Origin: Apilactobacillus kunkeei
GTDB lineage: Bacteria; Bacillota; Bacilli; Lactobacillales; Lactobacillaceae
NCBI RefSeq assembly: GCF_001308195.1
Contig: NZ_JXDF01000004.1
Coordinates: 1-49,621 of the forward strand
Length of the DNA: 49,621 nucleotides
Direction: 5' to 3'
The position numbers and the translations under genes are program-made. Below the pieces are notes generated by a model. It saw only the letters and a program-made list of their open reading frames with translations. It had not been told where the DNA came from and did not search any database. Positions 27,086 through 35,167 of the stretch are shown here, one piece after another; within the stretch, counting starts at the first letter, position 1; every line of letters begins with the position of its first letter.

Positions 27086-27277
27086 ATGAATTTGGAAAAT
27101 ACAAAAGACAAGATTGTAGGTAAAGCAACCGAACTAAAAGGTAAGGCCACCGGTAGCAAGCTAGATGAATTAAAGGGTAAGGCACAAAACTTCTTCGGTA
27201 AGGCTAAGGACAGCTTCGATGAAGCTCGTCGCAAGTCAGAAGAACGTCGTAGCCAACGTGAAAATGAAAACAAGTAA
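27086..27277 (+). CDS. CsbD-like stress protein
   Basis: This 63-residue, charged, helical protein has the CsbD-type pattern of KxKIVGKATELKGKATGS and LKGKAQNFFGKAKD, with a basic/acidic tail (RRKSEERRSQREN). CsbD-like proteins are abundant small stress proteins of unknown mechanism. GAGGTGA at 27075-27081 is the ribosome site. The gene is monocistronic and ends at its own terminator. Confidence 0.8.
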   Translation: MNLENTKDKIVGKATELKGKATGSKLDELKGKAQNFFGKAKDSFDEARRKSEERRSQRENENK

Positions 27278-27284
27278 ACATAAT

Positions 27285-27316
27285 AAAAAAGACGCCATTG
27301 CGGCGTCTTTTTTATT
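27285..27316. terminator. Bidirectional terminator between the CsbD-like and ROK genes
   Basis: GACGCC / GGCGTC stem with a 5-base loop, flanked by AAAAAA and TTTTTT, between convergent genes. Confidence 0.88.
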
Positions 27317-28206
27317 TATCTAATGTCTTCTGAGTAGAATTGTTGTTTTGCTAAAGCAAGGTTACCAATGATTGATAACTTGTCAGCGTCTTGACTAGGA
27401 AGGGTGATGTATTGATCGATATCACCGACATCAAGGTAGCCATCGAATAGCTTCTTGAATTGTTCCTTAATCTTGCCTAATTCTATTTCGTTTAAAATAC
27501 TACCACCTAAGATAACCTTTTGTGGTCTGATGAAGACAGTGGTTTGAATTACGGATTGTGCGATGTAGAACGCCACAGTATCCCATAGGGGGTTAAACAT
27601 TGAGATTTCTTGTGGGCGTTGGTGAGTTCTGGCTTCGATGGCCTTGGTTGATACAAGTCCTTCTAAACAGTCACCTTGATATGGACAGGTTCCCTTGAAG
27701 TCTTGGTCGTTAACGTTTCTTTGGGGGATGATATGACCAATTTCAGGGCTTCCCATGTGTCCAACAAACTTTCCATCGTTTACAATTCCGACACCGACAC
27801 CATCACTGATTGTGATGTATGCCAGACTCAAGATAGGATCATCTTTTAGAATCGAGCTAATGTACTCTCCATAGGCACGGCTGTTAACATCAGTTGTAAA
27901 TGAGATTGGAATATTGAAATGATGTTTGAATGTGCCCAATAGGTTAATATTTTGCCAGTTAGGGCGGGAGGATTCTTTAATATAACCGTATTGAGAAGAG
28001 TAAGTACGAAGTTCCAAAGGACCGAATGATGAGATACCAATAGCTGCTAAATCGTCAAAACCTTTGAAGTAGTCGATAGCTTTTTTCAAAGTTTCTTGAG
28101 GTTCAGTTAAATCAATTACAATCCAGTCTGAGATATTGCACTTACCGTCACCAACAGCACAAACCATTTGGTTGTGATCAGTGGTACAGAGACTCCCTAA
28201 TAACAT
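27316..28206 (-). CDS. Degenerate ROK-family paralogue of fructokinase
   Basis: This protein of about 296 residues aligns along its whole length with ScrK encoded at 29596-30492 (shared SSFGP(I/L)E(L/V)RT, DFKG.CPY...CLEGL, FIRPQKVILGG). Key kinase residues are changed. The N-terminal phosphate loop GSIEAGGTK of ScrK is GSLCTTDHNQ here, and the GTGVGAG motif is SDGVGVG. The catalytic-region TDVNGSAYGEY is TDVNSRAYGEY, with the Asp kept. The His/Cys zinc-site residues (GH, C, C) are kept. It may therefore be a fold-keeping sugar-binding or regulatory protein without normal kinase activity. The start at 28206 fits GAGG eight bases upstream. It is the last gene of the scrK-pgi operon. Confidence 0.75.
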   Translation of the reverse strand: MLLGSLCTTDHNQMVCAVGDGKCNISDWIVIDLTEPQETLKKAIDYFKGFDDLAAIGISSFGPLELRTYSSQYGYIKESSRPNWQNINLLGTFKHHFNIPISFTTDVNSRAYGEYISSILKDDPILSLAYITISDGVGVGIVNDGKFVGHMGSPEIGHIIPQRNVNDQDFKGTCPYQGDCLEGLVSTKAIEARTHQRPQEISMFNPLWDTVAFYIAQSVIQTTVFIRPQKVILGGSILNEIELGKIKEQFKKLFDGYLDVGDIDQYITLPSQDADKLSIIGNLALAKQQFYSEDIR

Positions 28207-28221
28207 ATTCAACGCCTCTTT

Positions 28222-29577
28222 TTAGTGAAATTTTTCGTTATCTTGTTCTTGAATTTCCTTACGTCTTTCTTCGTATCCTGGTTTACCAAGTAGGGCAAAC
28301 ATGTTTTGCTTGTAGTCTTCAACACCTGGTTGGTTGAATGGGTTAATACCGTTTAGGTAACCTGAAACTGCAATCGCAAATTCGAAGAAGTAGATTAAGT
28401 AACCTAAAGTAGCTTCACTGTTGTCTTCAGCGGTTACCAACATGTTTGGTACGCCACCGTTTGTGTGGGCGATAACAACGGCTTCTCTTGCAGTCTTGTT
28501 AACTTCGTCCATCGTAGTGTTTTCCAAGTACTTTAGACCATCTAAGTTTTCTTCGTTGGCAGGAATACCTAGGTTTGAAGCAGGTTGTTTGATTTCAACA
28601 ACTGTTTCCATTAGGTTACGCATCCCTTCTTGGATGTATTGACCTAATGAGTGTAAATCAGTACTGAAGATAGCTGAACTAGGGTAGATACCCTTGTAGT
28701 TCTTTCCTTCGGTTTCACCCGCAAGTTGTTTCCACCATTCGGCTAGGAAACGAAGATGTGGTTCGTAACTTTCAAGGATTTCATTAGTGTAGCCCTTACG
28801 GTATAAGATGTTTCTGTAAGCAGCGTATAGAAGTGAGTCGTTTTCATATAAAGGAGCGTCCTTTAATGCAACTTGAGCTTCGTGTGCACCGTCCATTAAA
28901 TCATCGATGTTAGCACCTGATGCGGCGATTGGAAGAAGACCAACCGGAGTTAGTACTGAGTATCTTCCACCAATTCCATTAGGGATTACGAAACTAGTGT
29001 AGCCTTGATCGATTGCTTCATCGTGTAAAGCACCTTTCTTAGCGTCGGTAGTTACGTAAATACGCTTGTTAGCTTCTTCTTCACCGTATTTTTCAATTAA
29101 CTTTTCTTTGAAGATTCTAAATGCCATTGCTGGTTCAGTAGTGGTACCTGACTTAGAAATAACGTTAACTGAGAAGTCGCGATCACCGATTACACGTAGT
29201 AAGTCGGCAGTGTAAGCAGGGCTAATTGTGTTACCTGCGAAGAAGATTTGAGGGTGCTTGTCAGTACCTTCTAAGTTGAAGAAACTGCCGTGTAGGAAAT
29301 CTAATGCCATCTTGGCACCTAGGTATGAACCACCAATACCGATAACAACTAGGACATCTGATTTTTCTTGAATGTCTCTGGCAGCGTCTTTAATACGGTC
29401 GAATTCAACGGGATCGTATTCGTCTGGTAAGTTTACCCAGTCACCCATTTTGGCTTCAACACCGGTTCCGTGAACTAATAAGTCACGGGCGGTTTGTACC
29501 ATTGGGGCGATTTCCTTTAATTCATTTGATTGCACAAAGGACTTTAGACCTTTGGTGTCTAATTCAACTCGTTTCAT
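28222..29577 (-). CDS. pgi: Glucose-6-phosphate isomerase
   Basis: This 451-residue enzyme interconverts glucose-6-phosphate and fructose-6-phosphate. Signatures are [13 protein letters not shown] near residue 76, [12 protein letters not shown] near 139, and the catalytic Glu/His/Lys region [15 protein letters not shown]-type helix and [16 protein letters not shown] near 415. The start is at 29577 because GGAGGAACATAAA precedes that ATG; the ATG at 29592 sits inside that ribosome site. It lies between scrK and the ROK paralogue, so phosphorylated fructose can enter glucose-6-phosphate pools, useful for a phosphoketolase-type heterofermenter. Confidence 0.96.
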   Translation of the reverse strand: MKRVELDTKGLKSFVQSNELKEIAPMVQTARDLLVHGTGVEAKMGDWVNLPDEYDPVEFDRIKDAARDIQEKSDVLVVIGIGGSYLGAKMALDFLHGSFFNLEGTDKHPQIFFAGNTISPAYTADLLRVIGDRDFSVNVISKSGTTTEPAMAFRIFKEKLIEKYGEEEANKRIYVTTDAKKGALHDEAIDQGYTSFVIPNGIGGRYSVLTPVGLLPIAASGANIDDLMDGAHEAQVALKDAPLYENDSLLYAAYRNILYRKGYTNEILESYEPHLRFLAEWWKQLAGETEGKNYKGIYPSSAIFSTDLHSLGQYIQEGMRNLMETVVEIKQPASNLGIPANEENLDGLKYLENTTMDEVNKTAREAVVIAHTNGGVPNMLVTAEDNSEATLGYLIYFFEFAIAVSGYLNGINPFNQPGVEDYKQNMFALLGKPGYEERRKEIQEQDNEKFH

Positions 29578-29595
29578 TTTATGTTCCTCCATCGA

Positions 29596-30492
29596 TTAAT
29601 CAATTTTAACGATGTTTTCTTTGTAGTATTGTCTTGATGCTAATGCGAAGTTACCGATTGTAGCTGAACCGTTGTCTTCACATGCTGGCATAGTGATGTA
29701 GTAGTCTAAGTCGCCAACTTCAACGTAGTCGTTGAACATTTCCTTGAATTGTTCACGAACTTTCTTGATAACTGGTTCTGAAATTACTCCACCACCTAAA
29801 ATAACTTTTTGTGGACGGATGAATAGGGTAGCTTGCATTACTGCTTGGGCAATGTAGTAAGCCATGATGTCCCATACAGGATCATCCATAGGAACATCTT
29901 TACCTTTCTTACCACAACGAACGTCAAAAGTAGGACCAGCTGCTAGACCTTCTAGACAGCTGTGGTGGTATGGACATAATCCCTTAAAGTCTAAATCGTC
30001 TGGGTGGCGTTTTAGATAAATGTGTCCAGCTTCAGGGTGACCTAGAGAACCAATGAATGAGCCTTCATTGATAATTCCGGCTCCAACACCAGTACCGAAA
30101 GTGTAGTATACCAGTGTTTGTAATGGATTATGATTTCTAATTGATGTAATGTATTCACCATAAGCGGAACCATTAACATCAGTAGTCCAAAAAATAGGAA
30201 TATCGAAATGTTTCTTCATTGTTCCTAAGAAGTTAGTGTTGGACCAGTTTGGTTTTGGTGTGTCTGTTATATAACCATATTTTGGTGAGTCTGTGCGCAC
30301 TTCGATGGGACCAAATGACGCAATACTCATGGCGGTTAAGTCGTCGAATTTTTCGAAGTATTCAATACATTTGCTTAATGTTTCATCAGGAGTGGTGGTA
30401 GGAATTCTCACACTGTCAAGAATTTCATAGTTTTCATTACCTACGGCGCAAACAAATTTTGTTCCGCCTGCTTCAATGCTACCAAATTTCAT
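29596..30492 (-). CDS. scrK: ROK-family fructokinase
   Basis: This 298-residue kinase phosphorylates fructose. It has the phosphate loop EAGGTK at residues 7-12, ASFGPIEVR near 59, the catalytic Asp in TTDVNGSAYGEY near 104, GTGVGAG near 131, and the zinc-binding GHPEAGH...CPYHHSC typical of ScrK-type fructokinases. GGAGATT lies before ATG. It is the first gene of the minus-strand operon with pgi and diverges from scrB, giving a sucrose-use module. Confidence 0.92.
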   Translation of the reverse strand: MKFGSIEAGGTKFVCAVGNENYEILDSVRIPTTTPDETLSKCIEYFEKFDDLTAMSIASFGPIEVRTDSPKYGYITDTPKPNWSNTNFLGTMKKHFDIPIFWTTDVNGSAYGEYITSIRNHNPLQTLVYYTFGTGVGAGIINEGSFIGSLGHPEAGHIYLKRHPDDLDFKGLCPYHHSCLEGLAAGPTFDVRCGKKGKDVPMDDPVWDIMAYYIAQAVMQATLFIRPQKVILGGGVISEPVIKKVREQFKEMFNDYVEVGDLDYYITMPACEDNGSATIGNFALASRQYYKENIVKID

Positions 30493-30754
30493 AGTTGAAT
30501 CTCCTTTAACCTTTTTCTATGGGGAGTATTAGTTTTTGAATGCGCTCCCAATTTTTATTATGGACCCGATTTTTCTAAATACAAGTAAAAAATAGTTAAA
30601 AAAAGGTTAAGAATTTAAAAATCAATTGTCATGGATATATAACTACAATGGCGGGCTTTTTAAAGATTTTATAAAGATAATGTAAACGGTTTCATTTAAC
30701 CCGTAAACCTGCTACAATTAGACACAATAATACGAAAAAAGTGAGGCTAGAGAA
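30493..30754. promoter_or_regulatory. scrK-scrB divergent regulatory region with cre site
   Basis: TGTAAACGGTTTCA at 30681-30694 matches the CcpA cre consensus TGWAANCGNTNWCA exactly. A LacI-type ScrR operator is an alternative reading. It overlaps the likely -35 of the scrB promoter (TTTCAT 30690-30695, 17-base spacing, TACAAT 30713-30718), so binding would repress scrB. On the minus strand a weaker promoter for scrK may be TTGTAT (30579-30584) with CATAAT (30557-30562). Confidence 0.75.
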
Positions 30755-32161
30755 ATGGATACAAAGTACTGGAATATCGATCGATTAGGTCGATTATACA
30801 AAGATTGGGACCCAGAAGTGTTAAATAAATTGGAAACAAAGATTGCTAAATCTCACTGGCGTCCTGGATACCACATTACTACTCAAACCGGTTTATTGAA
30901 TGACCCCAACGGTTTTTCATACTTCAATAACCAATGGCACTTGTTCTACCAAGCATTCCCATACGGTGCTGTTCATGGACTAAAGAGTTGGCAACACATG
31001 GTGTCAGATGACTTAGTTCACTGGAAGTTCATCGACAATCCAATGGTGCCGGACTTATATTCTGACCGTAATGGATGTTATTCCGGTAGTGCCATTAACG
31101 TTGACGACAAGCTATTCTTGATGTACACCGGAAACACATTTGAGGGTGAAGAGATGGCCAGACATCCTTACCAATTAGGTGCTTGGATGGATGACGATAA
31201 TAATATCTCAAAACTAGATCACCCATTGATTGAAAGTGAACCAACTGGAGTTACCGGTCACTTCAGAGACCCCCAAGTCATTAAGAACGGCGACTACTAC
31301 TACGCATTCTTGGGTGCCCAAACCGTCGATAATGCCGGTGAAATTCTAACCTACCGCACTAAAGACATTGAAAACGGCTGGGAACTATACAAGAAGTTAG
31401 ATCTTGGAACTGACAACCTAGGCTACATGGCTGAATGTCCAAATGTTGGTTTCATCGATGGAAAAGTCGTAGTAATCTTCTGCCCACAAGGTGCCGACAA
31501 ACACGAATTCCATTATGACAACGTTCACCCAAACGCATACATTGTTGCGGATGACTTGGATTTCGAAGAAATGAAATTGATTAATCCTTCGGAAATGAAA
31601 CAACTTGATGAAGGTTTCGACTACTACGCCACTCAAGTATTGAATGCTCCCGATGGTCGCTTGCTATCTGTCGGTTGGATTGGTTTGCCTGATACCGAAT
31701 ACCTATCCGATCAAGAAGGTTGGGAAGGTGAACTTTCAATGGTAAGGGAATTACACATTGAAGATGGTGACTTAACTCAACGCCCAGTTCAAGAATTCAA
31801 ACAATTAATCGAAGAAGATGAAGCAAGTAACACTGATTTACAAAAACACATTGAAGCGGCACCATTTGATGAACACTTCAATTTGAACTTGGAATCAGAA
31901 GATAGCTATCTTCGTTTGTCATACGATGAAAGTGACCAAGAATGGACATTGAAACGCAAGAATGTCGGTGAAGATACTTCAATGCGCACATTCAAGGGTG
32001 AAGCTTCATCAGTTGATTTTTATTTAGACAACACAGTATTTGAAATCTACATCCTAGGCGGCAAGATTACCATGACCGGACAATTCTTCCACGACGGGAA
32101 TGAAGTCAGGGTTAATAGTGAAAATATGAGTGTTAAACAAAACAAGATTGGTAATATGTAA
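30755..32161 (+). CDS. scrB: Sucrose-6-phosphate hydrolase (GH32)
   Basis: This 468-residue cytoplasmic glycoside hydrolase of family 32 has no signal peptide. The nucleophile motif is NDPNG (Asp50), the transition-state motif FRDP (FRDPQVI near residue 170), and the acid/base motif ECPN near 228. A C-terminal beta-sandwich follows. With scrK diverging, the expected job is cleavage of sucrose-6-phosphate to glucose-6-phosphate and fructose. No sucrose transporter is in the window, so action on free sucrose or fructo-oligosaccharides cannot be excluded. GTGAGG is the ribosome site. Confidence 0.93.
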   Translation: MDTKYWNIDRLGRLYKDWDPEVLNKLETKIAKSHWRPGYHITTQTGLLNDPNGFSYFNNQWHLFYQAFPYGAVHGLKSWQHMVSDDLVHWKFIDNPMVPDLYSDRNGCYSGSAINVDDKLFLMYTGNTFEGEEMARHPYQLGAWMDDDNNISKLDHPLIESEPTGVTGHFRDPQVIKNGDYYYAFLGAQTVDNAGEILTYRTKDIENGWELYKKLDLGTDNLGYMAECPNVGFIDGKVVVIFCPQGADKHEFHYDNVHPNAYIVADDLDFEEMKLINPSEMKQLDEGFDYYATQVLNAPDGRLLSVGWIGLPDTEYLSDQEGWEGELSMVRELHIEDGDLTQRPVQEFKQLIEEDEASNTDLQKHIEAAPFDEHFNLNLESEDSYLRLSYDESDQEWTLKRKNVGEDTSMRTFKGEASSVDFYLDNTVFEIYILGGKITMTGQFFHDGNEVRVNSENMSVKQNKIGNM

Positions 32162-32164
32162 GAA

Positions 32165-32200
32165 AACTGCAACTAGTTATATTTCTGGTTGCCTTTTTTA
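32165..32200 (+). terminator. Terminator of scrB
   Basis: GCAACTAG (32169-32176) pairs with CTGGTTGC (32185-32192), then a T run. Confidence 0.8.
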
Positions 32201-32276
32201 TTTTTATCGACTTAATCAATACTTAATAATATAATCATAATAGAGTTTTAATAATTACGTATCGGGGGATACATTT

Positions 32277-32783
32277 ATGAAGCTGAAAAGCATTATCGAA
32301 TTGATAGTGTTAATAATGTTTGCATTCATTGCCGTTAGTTTTTCAACCACCAAAGCCTCAGCGCAAGTCCAATACATTAGATCTAATCCAAAGAGCATTC
32401 GTGGAACCTGGTATGGTGAAAAAGAAATTGATGGTCAAGATTATCACATGTCGATTTCCTTTGATAAAAAGAAGGCCGTTTTCGTGGATGGTAACGGATC
32501 AGAAACCGGAAGCAAGATTTATAGTATTAACGCCAAGAATGTCAAAGTGCGTAAAGGAGCGTTTTTTACTCCGGTCTACAGCGGATACTACAGACAAAAC
32601 GGTCACAATGAATACTTCTCAAAGCCATGGGGGACCAGCAAGTCGACCGACCCAGAGACGACTTATGGATATGGTGAGTACAGAGGACATGAAACATTAG
32701 TGATGCTAAACAATAATACCGGAGATAAGGTTGGCTTTTTTAGAACAGAAAAATTAGCCGATAAATACTCAGACCGGTTTTAA
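32277..32783 (+). CDS. Small secreted protein of unknown function
   Basis: This 168-residue protein has a clear signal peptide: basic start MKLK, hydrophobic helix to residue 22, and likely cleavage after ASA at residue 29. The mature part includes SIRGTWYGEKEIDGQDYHMSISF, a beta-rich lipocalin-like start often seen in lactobacillar secreted proteins, and no Cys. I do not recognise a function. The site GGGGGAT precedes the start. The gene is monocistronic between two terminators. Confidence 0.75.
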   Translation: MKLKSIIELIVLIMFAFIAVSFSTTKASAQVQYIRSNPKSIRGTWYGEKEIDGQDYHMSISFDKKKAVFVDGNGSETGSKIYSINAKNVKVRKGAFFTPVYSGYYRQNGHNEYFSKPWGTSKSTDPETTYGYGEYRGHETLVMLNNNTGDKVGFFRTEKLADKYSDRF

Positions 32784-32787
32784 ATGA

Positions 32788-32825
32788 AAAGCAGCTAGAT
32801 TAAATTTCTAGTTGCTTTTTTTATT
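32788..32825 (+). terminator. Terminator of the secreted-protein gene
   Basis: GCAGCTAGA (32791-32799) pairs with TCTAGTTGC (32807-32815), then a T run. Confidence 0.85.
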
Positions 32826-32830
32826 TTTGT

Positions 32831-32857
32831 ATAATATTATATGTCATATAATATAAT
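32831..32857. promoter_or_regulatory. Large palindrome upstream of padR, likely operator
   Basis: Two 13-base arms (32831-32843 and 32845-32857) are inverted copies with one mismatch around a single central T. The palindrome contains TATAAT-like sequences, so it overlaps the promoter. Autoregulation by the PadR protein encoded 26 bases downstream is a natural guess. Confidence 0.5.
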
Positions 32858-32882
32858 TTGAAATATAACTGGAGATGTTCAA

Positions 32883-33188
32883 ATGGCCATTAAAGTAGCA
32901 ACAAAGCTATTAGATGGTTGTGTCTTGGGTCTATTGGAACAAGAAGAGATGTATGGATATGAACTTACTAAGCGAGTTCAAGAGTCCATTAATGTTTCTA
33001 ATTCGACAATGTATCCGGTCATGCGCCGTTTAAAATCAGAAGGATTGGTCGACACATACGACGAATCGTTTGAAGGCCGTAACCGCAGATATTACCGGAT
33101 TACTGAAGCAGGAAAGACACAGCTAGAAGAAGTAAAGACAGAATGGATGACGTTTAAGACCGGCATCGATGATTTAATGGGGGGATAA
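32883..33188 (+). CDS. PadR-family transcription regulator
   Basis: This 101-residue winged-helix protein has the PadR signature GLLEQEEMYGYELTKRV near residue 18, SNSTMYPVMRRLKSEGLV near 40, and GRNRRYYRITEAGK near 62. The short C-terminal helix is for dimerisation. It is followed two bases later by the DUF1700 gene; the trio PadR-DUF1700-DUF4097 is a common Firmicutes envelope-response module. GGAGATG is the ribosome site. Confidence 0.92.
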   Translation: MAIKVATKLLDGCVLGLLEQEEMYGYELTKRVQESINVSNSTMYPVMRRLKSEGLVDTYDESFEGRNRRYYRITEAGKTQLEEVKTEWMTFKTGIDDLMGG

Positions 33189-33190
33189 AA

Positions 33191-33799
33191 TTGAATCAGT
33201 ATATCGAGGAACTGACTCAACACTTGAAGAAACTTAGCGAACAAGATGCGATGGACGCTATCAGCTACTACACCGACTATCTAACTGACGGGAATTTAAA
33301 TACATACGAGGAATGTGTGAAGGAATTGGGCGCACCGAAGCGTTTAGCACTACAAATTCGTGCCGATATTTCTATCAACAATTCAGATAGTTCAACACCA
33401 CAAAAGTTCTGGGAATTACCATCAATTGTGATCTTGGCATTGTTTGCCAGCCCACTATTAATTCCAGTCGTAATTAGTCTAATCCTAGTGATTTTTGGTG
33501 CTGTTTTGGCAGCCAGCCTAATGGTGCTTGCGGTGGTATTAGTATTAATTTTGAGCTTTATCGTTTTTCTATGTGCAACGGTATGGGGTGTGACCAACAT
33601 CACAGGTCACTTGTTTGAAAGCATCATGGTATTAGGGATGGCACTATTCTCCCTTGGTCTATCCATGGAATTATATCCATTATCAAAATGGTTAGTGAAA
33701 AGATTGGCCAACTGGATTCAACACGTCACAATCTGGACATACAAGAAGTGCCTAAGATATGGCAATGATGAAGGGAGAGTCAACAATGAAGAAATTTAG
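33191..33799 (+). CDS. DUF1700-family membrane protein
   Basis: This 202-residue protein starts with the DUF1700/HAAS helical domain (MNQYIEELTQHLKKL, then DAISYYTDYL and ECVKELGAPKRLA). Several membrane helices follow between about residues 75 and 170. The start codon is TTG at 33191, supported by the GGGGGG site 5-10 bases upstream; it follows padR by two bases. It ends overlapping the DUF4097 gene by 14 bases. The family acts with PadR and DUF4097 proteins in envelope regulation, mechanism unclear. Confidence 0.85.
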   Translation: MNQYIEELTQHLKKLSEQDAMDAISYYTDYLTDGNLNTYEECVKELGAPKRLALQIRADISINNSDSSTPQKFWELPSIVILALFASPLLIPVVISLILVIFGAVLAASLMVLAVVLVLILSFIVFLCATVWGVTNITGHLFESIMVLGMALFSLGLSMELYPLSKWLVKRLANWIQHVTIWTYKKCLRYGNDEGRVNNEEI

Positions 33800-34640
33800 T
33801 CTAATCGGATTAGGTCTAATCGTTGCTGGAGGAATCGTCTTTTCAATCGGATACGCTAAGTCCGACCAAAGTATCACCGATATTTTCTTTAGTCGTAATA
33901 TGGATAAGACATACACCAAACCGGTGAAGGCATACGATAAGATTAGCGCGTATGGAAACATCAACCTAACAATAAAATCCGGTAGTGAGTTTACCATCAC
34001 ATCCACTGATTCAAAGGATCATCCACTAGTATATAAGGTGCAAAATGGGACTTTGGAATTACGCCAGGACAATAACGAAAGTAGCTTCTCAACCAACTTT
34101 CAAATGGGTGAACTATCAAGACTATCGTTTGTGACAGTGACTGTGCCTAGTCACCAATTGACTAAGGTTGATGGTTTAGATAATCGTTTCAGTCTAAAAC
34201 TAAAACACTACAGTAATAAGTCACCATTGGATGTTACCGGATGGGGGAACGTCAAAATCAAGGACGTTAATGCTAAATCCATTCGCGTACGCGGCATTGA
34301 AGACCGTGTCTCAATCGCCGATAGTACATTCAATGGGGATGCTAGCCAAATTGATGCCGGAGACAACTACGTTGATCTACACAATAGTAGTTTTAAATCA
34401 TTAGCAATCAAGTCAACTACAGGGGATGTCAATATCGACAGACCAACAATTGAAAGCCATCTTTCAGTTAATACCGACACTGGTAACATCTTTGCACAGC
34501 TAAAGAAATCTGAAGATGCCAGACTAGATGTGAATACATCAGGTCCTAAACCAACTGTGAAAACAGCGGTAAAGGCGGTTAATACCGACAAGCAATACCA
34601 ATTCAAGTCCAATACAGGGACAATTACGGTGTTAGAATAA
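33786..34640 (+). CDS. DUF4097-family membrane-anchored beta-repeat protein
   Basis: This 284-residue protein has one N-terminal membrane helix (MKKFSLIGLGLIVAGGIVF) and then an extracellular beta-helix-like DUF4097 domain, with repeated short strands such as GNVKIKDVNAKSIRVRG and TTGDVNIDRP. I choose ATG 33786 because GAAGGGAG lies nine bases upstream; in-frame starts from 33759 would extend it inside the previous gene. It is the third gene of the PadR operon and probably presents at the cell surface. Confidence 0.85.
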   Translation: MKKFSLIGLGLIVAGGIVFSIGYAKSDQSITDIFFSRNMDKTYTKPVKAYDKISAYGNINLTIKSGSEFTITSTDSKDHPLVYKVQNGTLELRQDNNESSFSTNFQMGELSRLSFVTVTVPSHQLTKVDGLDNRFSLKLKHYSNKSPLDVTGWGNVKIKDVNAKSIRVRGIEDRVSIADSTFNGDASQIDAGDNYVDLHNSSFKSLAIKSTTGDVNIDRPTIESHLSVNTDTGNIFAQLKKSEDARLDVNTSGPKPTVKTAVKAVNTDKQYQFKSNTGTITVLE

Positions 34641-34729
34641 TCATTTTACGATATAGCATATAAATTTATTAGCAAATATAGTAAAATTATAAGTATAATA
34701 ATGTAAATCATATCAGGAGGGACAATAAC

Positions 34730-35017
34730 GTGTTTAACGATAAAATCGTTTTTAATTACATGTATAATTTATGGGTAGCTGTCTACTCAGACTTAAGTGA
34801 CGCTGACGTCGAAGAGATTGGCCAAGTGCTATTAAAGAATAGTAAGGAAGAATACAACAGCCAAAATGATCAAAATATCACCGACGACGACTTCATTGAT
34901 ATGATTTCCGAATACTCAGAAGACATTCGTGAACAAGCTGTAAGTGAAGCTGAAGAAGATATTAAAAAGCACCGTGCACCTAAGTTCAAAAAGGTAGACG
35001 GTAAGTGGAATATTTAA
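34730..35017 (+). CDS. Small acidic protein of unknown function
   Basis: This 95-residue protein is rich in Asp, Glu and Ser, with mostly helical stretches (DADVEEIGQVLLKNSKEEY, then DIREQAVSEAEEDIKKH) and no membrane segment or signal peptide. The start codon is GTG at 34730; AGGAGGG at 34715-34721 lies eight bases upstream, which decides it. It is monocistronic, with a TATAAT at 34694-34699 and a strong terminator after it. I do not recognise a family. Confidence 0.75.
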   Translation: MFNDKIVFNYMYNLWVAVYSDLSDADVEEIGQVLLKNSKEEYNSQNDQNITDDDFIDMISEYSEDIREQAVSEAEEDIKKHRAPKFKKVDGKWNI

Positions 35018-35021
35018 AGAA

Positions 35022-35055
35022 TAAGACCGACTCGATTGAGTCGGTCTTTTTTTGT
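35022..35055 (+). terminator. Terminator of the small acidic-protein gene
   Basis: AAGACCGACTC (35023-35033) pairs perfectly with GAGTCGGTCTT (35038-35048) with a 4-base loop and a T run. Confidence 0.92.
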
Positions 35056-35167
35056 GCGTATGTATAGGTGATGATAATACCTATTAATAATCTATTAAAA
35101 AATTAATAAATATAATATAATTATATTATAATGAAAAATTAATTTATTTTTTAGGGGGATTTTTTGT

